In this document: in pieces, positions 15,472 to 24,816 of the stretch | How positions within the stretch are numbered: position 1 is the stretch's first letter | How the letters are laid out: every line of letters begins with the position of its first letter | Source: Pseudomonadota bacterium | GTDB taxonomy: Bacteria > Desulfobacterota > Desulfovibrionia > Desulfovibrionales > Desulfovibrionaceae | NCBI GenBank assembly: GCA_023438245.1 | Contig: JAEXRD010000033.1 | Location: forward strand, 1-29,246 | Direction of reading: 5' to 3' | DNA length: 29,246 bases | Translations under genes and position numbers: made by a program | The notes under the pieces: generated by a model | Seen by the model: the letters and a program-made list of their open reading frames with translations, nothing else | Database searches by the model: none | Told to the model about the DNA's origin: nothing

Positions 15472-16575
15472 ATGCGGATTCCTGATGCCGAAGCGATACG
15501 GGCCTTTGTGCTGGCCCCGGGCCCGGCGCTGCACGCGCTGCGCACCGCCGTGGCCGCCACGCTGACCTACGTGCTGACCTACGCGCTGGGCCTGGAGCAG
15601 GGCTACTGGGCCGTGTTCAGCTCCATCCTGGTCATGCAGGCCAACATCGGCAGCAGCCTGGCCGCCAGCCGCGCCCGGCTGCTGGGCACCGCGGCCGGGG
15701 CCTTCCTGGGCGCGGGCATCGCCAGCCTGTTCGGGCCGGGCCTGTGGTCCACCAGCGGGGCCATGTTCCTGGCCGTGCTGCTCTGCGGCAGGCTCTCGGC
15801 CCAGAAGGAGAGCCTGCGCCTGGCGGCCCTCACGGCAGCCCTGGTGGTCAGCCTGCACCTGCCCGGCAGCAACGCCTTCACCATCGGCCTGTCGCGCTTT
15901 CTGGAAGTGGGCCTGGGCATCGTGGTGGCCCTGGGCGTGCTCTTCGCCTGGCCCTCCCGCGCCCGCGTGGTGCTGCGCCGGGGCCTGGCCGAGGGCCTGC
16001 GCCATCTGGCCGCGCTGCTCTCCGCCCTCATGGACAGCCGCCTGCGCGGGGCCTACGACCGCCAGCGGGTGTTCCACGCCAAGGACGCCCTGCTGCGCCT
16101 GTCGCTGCGCAACCGCCAGCTTTCGGACGCCGCCCGCCACGAGCCGGGCGGGGGCGACGAGCGCGAGCGCCTGCGCGACCTGCTCGCGGCCCAGGACCGC
16201 CTGGCCGAGCACCTGCTGGCCATGGACCACGCCATCGAGAACGCGCCCGCCGAGGGCTTCCACCGCCACCTGCCCGAGGAGCTGGCCGAGTTGGGCGAGA
16301 GCGCGCGGCTGACGCTGCTGGCCCTGGCCGACGGGCTGGAATCCGGCTCCGGCGGCGTAGACGGCGCCGCAGCCCGCCTGGACCGAGCGCTCCAGGCCAG
16401 CGGGGCCAAGCTCCTGGAGCTGCGCCAGCAGCGCATCATCGCCGTCTACGACCTGGACGAGGTCATGCACTTCTATTCCTTCTACCACGCCCTGCGCGAG
16501 CTGGCCCGCGAGGCCGCCGCGCTGGCCGCCGCCCTGGCCGGTTCCGCAGCCGGAGGCTCCGGGCAGGCGGAATAG
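15472..16575 (+). CDS. FUSC/aromatic-acid-exporter-like membrane protein
   Basis: A 367-aa inner-membrane protein. The first about 165 residues contain five or six hydrophobic helices with family features: HALRTAVAATLTYVLTYALG, GYWAVFSSILVMQANIGSS and a glycine-rich LLGTAAGAFLGAGIA. The remainder is a long helical, charged cytoplasmic region. This matches one half of the YccS/AaeB-type fusaric acid resistance superfamily, which exports aromatic acids; the substrate here is unknown. The reading frame is open from 15319, but the ATG at 15472 begins the conserved region, with a weak GGGGCGAAG upstream. A good promoter lies 180 bp upstream. The gene is followed after 69 bp by the diguanylate cyclase, possibly co-transcribed. 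Confidence 0.88.
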   Translation: MRIPDAEAIRAFVLAPGPALHALRTAVAATLTYVLTYALGLEQGYWAVFSSILVMQANIGSSLAASRARLLGTAAGAFLGAGIASLFGPGLWSTSGAMFLAVLLCGRLSAQKESLRLAALTAALVVSLHLPGSNAFTIGLSRFLEVGLGIVVALGVLFAWPSRARVVLRRGLAEGLRHLAALLSALMDSRLRGAYDRQRVFHAKDALLRLSLRNRQLSDAARHEPGGGDERERLRDLLAAQDRLAEHLLAMDHAIENAPAEGFHRHLPEELAELGESARLTLLALADGLESGSGGVDGAAARLDRALQASGAKLLELRQQRIIAVYDLDEVMHFYSFYHALRELAREAAALAAALAGSAAGGSGQAE

Positions 16576-16644
16576 AAGCGCCGGGCATGGATTTCCCGAG
16601 CGGAATGGTGTAGCCTGCGGAAAACACCCCCCAGACGGAGCACC

Positions 16645-18213
16645 ATGACAGATCCCCGGGCCGGACGGTTCCGGTTCCGCACCTGGCTTTTCCTGCTGGC
16701 TCTCGTGGCCGCTCTCCCGGTCATGGTCTTCGCCGTGGCCTCGGTGCTGGAGGTCACCCATGGCCGCGAGCGCGAGATCAACGCCGAGCTCATGCAGCAC
16801 GCGCTCTCCGCCGCCAGCGCCGTGGACCGCAGCCTGGACTCCCAGATGGCCATGCTGGAGGCCGTCACCCACAGCCAGGCCGCCCTGGACATGGACATCC
16901 CCGGCCTCTACGTCCACGCCAAGAACCTGGAGCCAGCCCTGCCGGACGTGCTGGCCCTCACGCTCATCGACCGCCACGGCGCGCAGCTCTTCAGCACCCT
17001 GCGGCCTTACAACAGCTCCCTGCCGCCCACCGGCAGCCCCTCCGCCGCGCAGGAAATCTTCCAGCAGGGCAGGCCCGTGGTCTCGGGCCTGTTCAAGGGC
17101 ACGGTCTCCGGCAAGGACGTGGTGGCCCTGGGCGTGCCCCTGCGCGTGCGCCGCACCCCGGTGTACGCCATGCGCATGATCACCCAGATCGAGCACTACG
17201 GCATCATCCTGCGCGACCAGCAGCTGCCCGAGGGCTGGACCGTCACCCTGGTGGACTCCGGCGGGTACATCCTGGCCCGCAGCCGCGATGCGCGGACCTT
17301 CGTGGGCACGAGGGTGGTCGAAACCCTGCTGGAGCGCGTTCGCACCAGGGAACCGGGCATCCTGGACGCGGTGAACCAGGAGGGCGCGCCGGTCCGCGTC
17401 GGCATGGCCCCGGTGGGCGACTGGGGCTGGATGGTGGGCGTGCACGTGCCCGTGAACACCCTGCGCGCCCCGGTGCGCCGGAACCTGCTGCTGCTGGGCG
17501 GGGGCATGGCCCTGTGCGTGCTGGCGGGCATGACCGGAGCCTGGTGGCTTTCGCGCAGGCTGGCGCTGGAGGTGGACCTGGTGTCCTCGGCCAGCGCGGC
17601 CCTGGCCTGCGGCGACGAACCCTGCATCCAGCCCACCATGGTCAGCGAATTCCGGGCCGTGGGCAGCTCCCTGCGCGAGGCCAGGCAGCGCGGCGAGCTG
17701 GCCCAGCTCGACTTTCTGACCCGGCTGGCGGGCCGTGCCAAATTCCTCAGCCAGGCCGAGCGCATCGCCGAGCAATGCCGCGAAAGAAAGGGGCTCAGGC
17801 TGGCCGTGCTGTTCCTCGACCTGGACGGCTTCAAGCAGGTCAACGACGAGTACGGCCACGAACGCGGCGACGAGATCCTGGTGCAGACCGCCGGAATCCT
17901 CTCCGGCGAGGTGCGCCAGGGCGATGCCGTGGGCCGCATGGGCGGTGACGAGTTCGTCATCTGCCTGGCCGCAGAGGGCGCACATGCCCTGGCCACGGCC
18001 AAGGGCGTCGCGGAACGCGTCATTTCCCGCATCGCGGGCATCGGCCACGGCATCGGCTGCAGCGTGGGCGTGGTGCTCTGCCCCGAGGGCCAGCCGGACC
18101 TGGAGCGCGCCCTGGCCGCCTCGGACGAGGCCATGTACCGGGCCAAGCGGGCAGGCAAAAACCGCCTCTTCGTGCGCGAGCTGCCCCCGGCCGAGGAGAC
18201 CGCCGGAGCCTGA
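16645..18213 (+). CDS. Membrane diguanylate cyclase with periplasmic Cache-like sensor
   Basis: A 522-aa protein predicted to make c-di-GMP from two GTP. It has a first membrane helix (about residues 13-35), a periplasmic sensor of about 240 residues with double-Cache character (VLALTLIDRHGAQLFSTLRP, GWTVTLVDSGGYILARS, WGWMVGVHVPVNTL), a second helix (about 278-300), a short linker and a C-terminal GGDEF domain (about 350-515). The active site GGDEF is intact at 433-437 (RMGGDEFVI), and an RxxD inhibitory site (RQGD, 424-427) lies exactly five residues before it, so product inhibition is expected. GGAG precedes the ATG. The signal sensed is unknown; Cache domains often bind amino or carboxylic acids. 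Confidence 0.95.
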   Translation: MTDPRAGRFRFRTWLFLLALVAALPVMVFAVASVLEVTHGREREINAELMQHALSAASAVDRSLDSQMAMLEAVTHSQAALDMDIPGLYVHAKNLEPALPDVLALTLIDRHGAQLFSTLRPYNSSLPPTGSPSAAQEIFQQGRPVVSGLFKGTVSGKDVVALGVPLRVRRTPVYAMRMITQIEHYGIILRDQQLPEGWTVTLVDSGGYILARSRDARTFVGTRVVETLLERVRTREPGILDAVNQEGAPVRVGMAPVGDWGWMVGVHVPVNTLRAPVRRNLLLLGGGMALCVLAGMTGAWWLSRRLALEVDLVSSASAALACGDEPCIQPTMVSEFRAVGSSLREARQRGELAQLDFLTRLAGRAKFLSQAERIAEQCRERKGLRLAVLFLDLDGFKQVNDEYGHERGDEILVQTAGILSGEVRQGDAVGRMGGDEFVICLAAEGAHALATAKGVAERVISRIAGIGHGIGCSVGVVLCPEGQPDLERALAASDEAMYRAKRAGKNRLFVRELPPAEETAGA

Positions 18214-18385
18214 GCCTGCACGCTCCGGGCCAGCGGCGTCCCGTGCGCAACGGCCAGCCCGCACTGCGCAAATCTTGCGCCCGGCGCAGGCCCCGCCCCG
18301 GCCTGCCCACCCGCCAGCCCGCGCCGATGCTTGTTCGCGCCTTTGGCCCGGAGTTTGCTGAAACCCGCAAAGAAGCCGCCGCGTC

Positions 18386-18413
18386 TTGACGGCGGGAACG
18401 GAAGGCGTATCTT
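18386..18413 (+). promoter_or_regulatory. Predicted promoter of the surface-antigen lipoprotein gene
   Basis: TTGACG (18386-18391) and TATCTT (18408-18413) with a 16-bp spacer, 52 bp upstream of the lipoprotein ATG. This fits a separately expressed single gene with its own terminator downstream. Confidence 0.55.
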
Positions 18414-18465
18414 TCCGTCAGGGAAACGACCACACGCGGCGAGAGGCCGCACAAGGAGAACGACA

Positions 18466-18912
18466 ATGAAACGCATCATCGCCTCTCTTACCCTGGCCGC
18501 CGTGCTCGTCAGCGGCGTGTACGGCTGCGCGAACAAGGCCCAGACCGGCGCGGGCGTGGGTGCCATGACCGGCGCGACCATCGGCGCGCTCACCGCCAAG
18601 AACAAGGTCTCCGGCGCGGCCATCGGCGCGGGCATAGGCCTGCTGCTGGGCTACATGGTGGGCAACGAGATGGACAAGTACGACAAGGAGCAGATCAACA
18701 AGACGCTGGAGAGCCAGCCTTCCGGCAAGCCCATGACCTGGAAGAACCCCGACTCCGGCGTGCAGTACGAGGCCACCCCCACCCACGCCTACATGCAGGA
18801 CAACAAGATCTACCGCGATGTCTACATCAAGGCCAACGTGGACGGCCAGGAGAAGGACATCAAGGCCAAGGCCTACCGCAACGCCGACGGCTCCTGGGTT
18901 CTGGTGCAGTAG
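18466..18912 (+). CDS. Glycine-zipper outer-membrane lipoprotein, 17-kDa surface-antigen type
   Basis: A 148-aa predicted lipoprotein. The signal MKRIIASLTLAAVLV is followed by SGVYGC, with the lipidated cysteine at C22 (tyrosine at -2 is unusual for a lipobox). Next come a glycine-zipper region (about residues 28-66: GAGVGAMTGATIGALTA and GAAIGAGIGLLLGYMVG) that can insert in the membrane, and a C-terminal domain like the rickettsial 17-kDa antigen family (MTWKNPDSGVQYEATPTHAY, then KAKAYRNADGSWVLVQ). The cysteines often present in that domain are missing. The frame is open from 18331, but AAGGAG before the ATG at 18466 and the signal peptide decide the start. The gene is flanked by its own promoter and two terminators. 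A role in envelope integrity is likely but not proven. Confidence 0.9.
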   Translation: MKRIIASLTLAAVLVSGVYGCANKAQTGAGVGAMTGATIGALTAKNKVSGAAIGAGIGLLLGYMVGNEMDKYDKEQINKTLESQPSGKPMTWKNPDSGVQYEATPTHAYMQDNKIYRDVYIKANVDGQEKDIKAKAYRNADGSWVLVQ

Positions 18913-18934
18913 GTCCGTTCACAGCACGACGCGC

Positions 18935-18966
18935 AAAGGCCCGGGGGCGACTCCGGGCCTTTTTTT
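18935..18966 (+). terminator. Intrinsic terminator of the lipoprotein gene
   Basis: AAAGGCCCGG pairs with CCGGGCCTTT around an 8-nt loop and is followed by a run of seven T (18960-18966). It lies 23 bp after the lipoprotein stop. A canonical rho-independent terminator. Confidence 0.93.
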
Positions 18967-18983
18967 GCGCCCTGCGCCAACGC

Positions 18984-19018
18984 AAAAGGCCGCCCCCTGC
19001 TACCGGGGAGCGGCCTTT
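18984..19018. terminator. Second, possibly bidirectional terminator hairpin
   Basis: AAAGGCCGC and GCGGCCTTT form a stem extended by CCCC/GGGG pairing, with T-rich sequence on both strands (CTTTCTTCT on plus, CCTTTTGCG on minus). It can back up the lipoprotein terminator and stop minus-strand transcription from the basic protein gene at 19176. Confidence 0.7.
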
Positions 19019-19042
19019 CTTCTGCTTGGCGATTGGTTTTCG

Positions 19043-19188
19043 GGGCTGTTTCTAAAAGAGCGAGTTTTGTTCCCTGGCAAGGAAGGAGGCGGCTTGGGGC
19101 CGGGGATAGTACGCGCTGGTACAGCCCTGGACCCAAGCCGCCTCCTGACGATGCCCAGGGGGCAAAAGGCGCCTTTTAGAAACGGCCC
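19043..19188. repeat. 146-nt near-perfect palindrome (MITE-like or structured RNA)
   Basis: The two ends, GGGCTGTTTCTAAAAG (19043-19058) and CTTTTAGAAACGGCCC (19173-19188), pair over 16 positions with one G-U. Further in, TTTTGTTCCCTGG pairs with its partner at 19155-19167; then GGAGGCGGCTTGGG (19085-19098) is a perfect 14-bp inverse of 19132-19145; the centre (19100-19130) continues pairing down to a GTAC-GTAC tip. The whole segment can fold as one long hairpin with small bulges. It has no open frame of its own and the right end forms the last codons and stop of the gene ending at 19176. Non-autonomous transposable element is the leading explanation. No clear target duplication is seen. Confidence 0.8.
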
Positions 19189-19859
19189 TCGCCGCCCTTG
19201 GGCATCTCGGTGCCCAGGGGCTTGGAGCTGTCCACCGGGCCGGGCTGCACCTCGTGGCGCACCTCGGGCACCACCGGGGCGGCCGTGCCGGGAGCCGGGG
19301 CGGCGGCCGGGGCCGCGCCCTTCTCGTAGCCGGGGCGGCTCACGGAATAGGAATCCAAATTCGGTCCGCCGGGGCGGCTCACCTCGGCGCTGGAGCCGGA
19401 GACATGCGCGCCGCTGCGGTCGCCCCGGAAGGCCTCGCGGGCGGACACGTTGCGGTCGCGGGACTTCTTCTTGGAGGCCTTGGTGACCTTGGCGGCCTTT
19501 TCCTCGGCGACGCGCTCGACCTTGGCCTTCTTGGAGCGCTTGCTCTTCTTGCCCTTTTCCTCGGCGGCCTTGGCCACCTCGTCCACCTTCTTGCGCGACT
19601 TCTTTTCGGCCTTTTCGCCCTTTTCGGCCTTGGCCGCGGCGGCCTTCTTGGAGCCGGGCTTCACCTCCACCCAGCCACCGGGGGCCTCCTCGGCGGCCTT
19701 CTTGGACTTCTTGGCGCGGGCCTTGCGGGCCTTCTTCTCCTTCAGGGCGGCCTCGCGCTCCTCGGGCTTCATCTTGTACACCTTGGCCTCGGCGGGCTGG
19801 GCCACGGCAAGCCCGAGGGCCAGGGCTGCGGCGAGAACGCCGGTAATCAGCTTGCGCAT
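19176..19859 (-). CDS. Exported Lys/Ala-rich basic low-complexity protein
   Basis: A 227-aa protein with a signal peptide (MRKLITGVLAAALALGLAVA, cleavage near AEA) preceded by a strong AAGGAGGA. The mature part is highly basic and repetitive up to about residue 140 (KKARKARAKKSKKAAEEA, KKKSRDRNVSAREAF), then becomes neutral, Gly/Ser/Pro-rich (SRPGGPNLDSYSVSRPGYE, AAPAAAPAPG). I recognise no domain. Composition suggests an extended protein that binds anionic envelope polymers or nucleic acid, but that is inference. Its last codons and TAA stop lie in the right arm of the 146-nt palindrome, so the C-terminus may have been altered by that element. It is transcribed in the same direction as the aminotransferase operon, with a 107-bp spacer. 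Confidence 0.75.
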   Translation of the reverse strand: MRKLITGVLAAALALGLAVAQPAEAKVYKMKPEEREAALKEKKARKARAKKSKKAAEEAPGGWVEVKPGSKKAAAAKAEKGEKAEKKSRKKVDEVAKAAEEKGKKSKRSKKAKVERVAEEKAAKVTKASKKKSRDRNVSAREAFRGDRSGAHVSGSSAEVSRPGGPNLDSYSVSRPGYEKGAAPAAAPAPGTAAPVVPEVRHEVQPGPVDSSKPLGTEMPKGGEGRF

Positions 19860-19933
19860 TGCATATCCTCCTTGTGGGGGGCGCGGGCGGGGGAACCGGC
19901 GCGCCGAGTGTTGACCCTATACACGAGGTGGTC

Positions 19934-19954
19934 CCCCGGCGTCCAGCGCCGGGG
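19934..19954 (-). terminator. Hairpin after the aminotransferase gene, weak terminator candidate
   Basis: CCCCGGCG and CGCCGGGG form a perfect 8-bp stem with a 5-nt loop in the spacer after the aminotransferase stop. No T-tract follows on the minus strand, so it may stabilise the mRNA end instead of terminating by itself. Confidence 0.35.
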
Positions 19955-19965
19955 ATCCCCCTGAT

Positions 19966-21138
19966 CTATCCGGAAATCCAGGCCTTCATGCGGCGCAGCG
20001 CCTCGCCGATTTCCGCCTCGTCGCCGCCGAAGGACAGGCGCACGTGGCCCTCGCCGCCGGGGCCGAAGGCGCCGCCGGGAATGGTGATGACCTTGGCCTC
20101 CTCGATGAGCCGGATGGCCAGCTCGCGCGAGTCCTTCACCGCAAAGCCGGCCCTGGCCATGAGGTAGAAGGCCCCGGCCGGGCGGATGTGGGTGAAGCCG
20201 CCGTTCGTGTCCTCCAGCCCCGCGCAGATGAGGTCGCGCCGGGCCTGGAGCTTGGCCTTCATGTCCGCGTACACCTCCTGCGGCCCCTCAAGGGAGGCCA
20301 GCGCGGCGATCTGCGCCGGGGTGGGCGCGCAGATGGCGGCGGCGTCGTGGATCTTGAGCATGTGGCCCAAGAGCTCCTCCTCGGCCCAGACGAAGCCCAC
20401 GCGCCAGCCCGTGAGCGCGAAGCGCTTGGAAAAGCTGAACACGCCGATCAAGAGGTGGCGCAGTTCCGGCAGGCTGCACAGGCTGAAGGCCTCTTCACCA
20501 TCGTAGGTCAGGATGTCGTAGGTGTCGTCGCAGATGACGAAAATATCGTGCTTGAGGGCCAGCTCCGCCACCTTGAGCAGTTCGGACTTGGCGAACACCG
20601 CGCCCGTGGGGTTGTGCGGGCTGGAGATGATGATGGCCTTGGTGCGCGGGGTGATGGCCGCCTCGATGGCCCCGGCGTCCAGGCTCCAGTCGGCGCGGGA
20701 GAGCGGCGCGAACACCGGCGTGCCCTCGGCCATGAGGATCTGCTCCACGTGCGAGGGATAGTACGGCTCGGGCACGATGACCTCGTCGCCGGGGCCGATG
20801 AGCGTGAGCATGGCGCACAAGAGGCCCTCCATGCCGCCCACGGTGATGGCCACCTCGCGCTCGGCGTCGGCATTGAGGCCCTTCTCGGCGCGCAGCAGTT
20901 CGGCGGCGGCGCGGCGCAGGGCGGGCATGCCCGGCTGGAGCGAATACTTGCCCGCGCTGGGGTCGTCGCGCAGGGCTTTTGCAACGGCGTCCACCACATG
21001 GGCGGGCGTGGCGAAGCTGGGGATGCCCTGGCCCAGGCTGACGCAGCCGCCCACGCGCGCGGCGATCATGGGCATCTCCTTGGTGGCGGAAATCTTGATC
21101 TGCCCCACCCGCTTCGACAACCGGGATGCAAGGTCCAC
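19966..21138 (-). CDS. Class I/II PLP-dependent aminotransferase
   Basis: A 390-aa cytoplasmic aminotransferase of fold type I. The PLP-binding lysine is K238 in FSFSKRFALTGWRVG; other signatures are SLGQGIPSFATP, the PYYPSHVEQI block, ISSPHNPTGAVF and FVICDDTYDILTYDGE. It should transfer an amino group between an amino acid and a 2-oxo acid; aspartate/aromatic-type enzymes are the nearest group, but the exact substrate is open. The start is a GTG at 21138 with GGAGGAGG nine bases upstream and a 1-bp gap after the dehydrogenase stop, so the two are tightly coupled. It is the last gene of the amino acid transport operon, which suggests that it acts on the imported amino acid. Confidence 0.93.
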   Translation of the reverse strand: MDLASRLSKRVGQIKISATKEMPMIAARVGGCVSLGQGIPSFATPAHVVDAVAKALRDDPSAGKYSLQPGMPALRRAAAELLRAEKGLNADAEREVAITVGGMEGLLCAMLTLIGPGDEVIVPEPYYPSHVEQILMAEGTPVFAPLSRADWSLDAGAIEAAITPRTKAIIISSPHNPTGAVFAKSELLKVAELALKHDIFVICDDTYDILTYDGEEAFSLCSLPELRHLLIGVFSFSKRFALTGWRVGFVWAEEELLGHMLKIHDAAAICAPTPAQIAALASLEGPQEVYADMKAKLQARRDLICAGLEDTNGGFTHIRPAGAFYLMARAGFAVKDSRELAIRLIEEAKVITIPGGAFGPGGEGHVRLSFGGDEAEIGEALRRMKAWISG

Positions 21139-21139
21139 G

Positions 21140-22534
<1,395 letters not shown>

Positions 22535-22569
22535 GAGGCCTCCGCCGTGACGCTGCTTGGTGGGGGGAA

Positions 22570-23265
22570 TCAGCTCTTGTGGCGCTCGAACCCGGGCACG
22601 GAGAGCGCGTCCTCGCACAGCCGCAGCATCCACGTGGCGATGGTGACCAGCGCCAGGTAGTACACGCCCACGGTGCAGAACACCTCGATGTTGCGCCAGG
22701 TGTTCTTGGCGATGGTGTTGGCCGTGCCGGTGAGCTCGTTGACCGTGATGATGGAGGCCAGCGACGAGTACTTGATGAGGTAGATGATCTCGTTGCCGCA
22801 GCCGGGCAGCGCGCGGCGGAAGGCCTGGGGCAGCACGATGCTCATCACCGCCTGGGGCATGCTCATCCCTAAGGCCAGGGCGGCGCGGATCTGGCCGCGC
22901 TTGATGCTCATGAGCCCGCCGCGGATGTACTCGGAATGGTAGGCCCCGCTGCACAGGCTGAAGGACAGCACCGCCGCCGGGATGGGATCGAGCACGATAT
23001 TGAAGTCGCCGACCTTGATGTAGGGCAGCGCGAAGTACCAGAAGAACACCTGCACGATGAGCGGGGTGCCCCGGAACAGCGAGACGTAGGCGTCGGCCAC
23101 GATCCGCACGGGCTTGGGACCGTACACGCGCAGCACGCCCGCCACGATGCCGATGGCAAGCCCGATGAGCGCGGCGGGGCCAATGACCATGAGGCTGGTC
23201 CACAGCCCTTCCTTCAGGCCGGGAATCAGCTCCGCGCCGAGGAACTCGAAATACTCGTCCAGCAC
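22570..23265 (-). CDS. Polar amino acid ABC transporter permease (HisM/GlnP type)
   Basis: A 231-aa inner-membrane permease with about five helices. The ABC interaction (EAA) loop reads ALALGMSMPQAVMSIVLPQA, and SLFRGTPLIVQVFFWYF is the typical first conserved block of His/Glu/Gln/Arg permeases. The frame is open to a TTG at 23301, but the GTG at 23265, one base after the ATPase stop (TAAGGTG) and preceded by GGGGG, gives the usual N-terminus (MLDEYFEFLGAELIPG). It forms a heterodimeric channel with the permease at 24065. The dehydrogenase gene follows after 35 bp. Confidence 0.93.
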   Translation of the reverse strand: MLDEYFEFLGAELIPGLKEGLWTSLMVIGPAALIGLAIGIVAGVLRVYGPKPVRIVADAYVSLFRGTPLIVQVFFWYFALPYIKVGDFNIVLDPIPAAVLSFSLCSGAYHSEYIRGGLMSIKRGQIRAALALGMSMPQAVMSIVLPQAFRRALPGCGNEIIYLIKYSSLASIITVNELTGTANTIAKNTWRNIEVFCTVGVYYLALVTIATWMLRLCEDALSVPGFERHKS

Positions 23266-23266
23266 C

Positions 23267-24061
23267 TTACTTGTCCCCCAGCTCGCAGGCCTCGCCCGCA
23301 ACCCCGGTCAGCTCGCTGATCTTGGAGCAGAAGGCCTGGGTGCGCGACTGCGAGCCCCGGCCCAGCAGCTCGGCGGGCGAGCCGGACTCCACGATGCGGC
23401 CCTTGTCCATGAACAGGAACTCGTCGGCCAGGCTGGCGGAGAAGCTGATCTGGTGCGTGGCCATGATCATGGTCATGCCGCCCTGGGCCAGGTCGCGGAT
23501 GACCGCGAGCACCTCGCCGATGAGCTCGGGATCGAGCGCGCTGGTGGGCTCGTCCAGCAGCATGATCTTGGGGTCCATGGCCAGGGCGCGGGCCACGGCC
23601 ACGCGCTGCTTCTGGCCGCCGGAGAGGTTGGCCGGGTACAGCGCGGCCTTGTCCTTCAGGCCCACGCGGGCCAGCTCCGCCAGGGCGCGCTCGGTGGCGT
23701 CCAGCTTGCTCATGCCCTTGACCTTCATGAGCGCCACGCGCACGTTCTCCATGGCGCTCAGGTGGTCGAACAGGTTGAAATCCTGGAAGATCATGCCCAC
23801 CTGCTGGCGATAGGCGCACAGCTCGCGCTTGCTCCTGCCGTCCACCTGGCGGCCCTCCAGGCTGATGGAGCCGGAATCGGGCGGGATGAGGAAATTGAGG
23901 CACTGCAAAAGCGTGCTCTTGCCCGCGCCGGAGGGGCCGATGAGCACCTTCACCGTGCCCTTGGGCAGGGCCAGGCTCACGGCGTCGAGCACGCGGTTTC
24001 CGCCCAGGGTCTTGGTGAGGTTCTTGGCCTCCAGAATGGGCGCGTGGGTTGTGGTGGACAT
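23267..24061 (-). CDS. Polar amino acid ABC transporter ATPase (GlnQ/HisP type)
   Basis: A 264-aa ATP-binding subunit that powers uptake. Walker A is GPSGAGKST (42-50), followed by the Q-loop IFQDFNLFDHLS, the signature LSGGQKQRVAVARAL, Walker B IMLLDEPTSALDP and the H-loop MATHQISF. The Q-loop and signature sequences are those of polar amino acid importers. The ATG lies 3 bp after the stop of the upstream permease and the stop is 1 bp before the downstream permease, so the genes are co-transcribed and probably translationally coupled. No residue is missing. Confidence 0.96.
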   Translation of the reverse strand: MSTTTHAPILEAKNLTKTLGGNRVLDAVSLALPKGTVKVLIGPSGAGKSTLLQCLNFLIPPDSGSISLEGRQVDGRSKRELCAYRQQVGMIFQDFNLFDHLSAMENVRVALMKVKGMSKLDATERALAELARVGLKDKAALYPANLSGGQKQRVAVARALAMDPKIMLLDEPTSALDPELIGEVLAVIRDLAQGGMTMIMATHQISFSASLADEFLFMDKGRIVESGSPAELLGRGSQSRTQAFCSKISELTGVAGEACELGDK

Positions 24062-24064
24062 GGC

Positions 24065-24775
24065 TTAGACGGCTCCTTGGCGCGTGTAGCCCGCGATGCG
24101 GACCTTGTTTTCCAGAAAGCTGAGGGCCTTGACGCCCACCCAGGTGAGCGCGAAAAAGATGATGCCCGCCAAAAAGGCCATGCTCACCGGCTCGTGCGTG
24201 GCCGAGGCCACGGAGCGCATGCGGGCCATGATCTCCACCACGCCGATGGAGAAGGCCAGGGCCGAGTCCTTGAGCAGGATGGAGTACTCGTTGGTCCAGC
24301 CGGGAATGGACAGGCGCAGCGCCTGGGGCAGGATGATGGTGCGGATGGCCTGGGAGTCGGTCATGCCCAGCGCGCGCGCGGCCTTGAGCTGGCCGGGCGG
24401 CAGCGACTGGATGGCGCCTCGGAAGATCTGCGACTGGTAGGCGCTGCTGGTGAGCCCCAGCACCAGCACGGCGGCCAGGAACGGGCTGTCCAGGCCCATG
24501 TCCTCGAACATGGGCACGCTGGCCAGCCAGGAGAGCAGGCCGAAATAGAAGATGTACATCTGCACCAATATGGGTATGCCCCGGAACATCCACACGTGCA
24601 GGCTGACGAACTTGCGCACGGGCCAGGGGCCGTACACCTGCATGACGGCCAGCGGCACGCCCATGAACAGGCCCAGGAGCATGGCCCCCACGATGAGGCC
24701 CACCGTCCAGACCACCCCGCCGGAGATGTAGGGCAGGGCCTCGCGGGCGGCATCGAAGGCGACGGCGAAATCCAT
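24065..24775 (-). CDS. Polar amino acid ABC transporter permease
   Basis: A 236-aa inner-membrane permease with about five helices. SLHVWMFRGIPILVQMYIFYF is the conserved block and ARALGMTDSQAIRTIILPQA the ATPase-coupling loop. It pairs with the second permease at 22570. The ATG has AAAGGA about 11 bases upstream. A strong hairpin/terminator (24817-24858) separates it from the binding-protein gene, so it and the genes after it are expected to be expressed less than the binding protein. Confidence 0.93.
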   Translation of the reverse strand: MDFAVAFDAAREALPYISGGVVWTVGLIVGAMLLGLFMGVPLAVMQVYGPWPVRKFVSLHVWMFRGIPILVQMYIFYFGLLSWLASVPMFEDMGLDSPFLAAVLVLGLTSSAYQSQIFRGAIQSLPPGQLKAARALGMTDSQAIRTIILPQALRLSIPGWTNEYSILLKDSALAFSIGVVEIMARMRSVASATHEPVSMAFLAGIIFFALTWVGVKALSFLENKVRIAGYTRQGAV

Positions 24776-24816
24776 TCTTGTCCAGGTCCTTTGCGGCCCG
24801 TGGGGGCCGGCTTCAG

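Noticed and set aside
15376..18264. Minus-strand open frame of 962 codons across the FUSC and diguanylate cyclase genes
   Set aside because: It is complementary to two well-supported plus-strand genes; the translation is low-complexity and lacks any recognisable motif or credible start.
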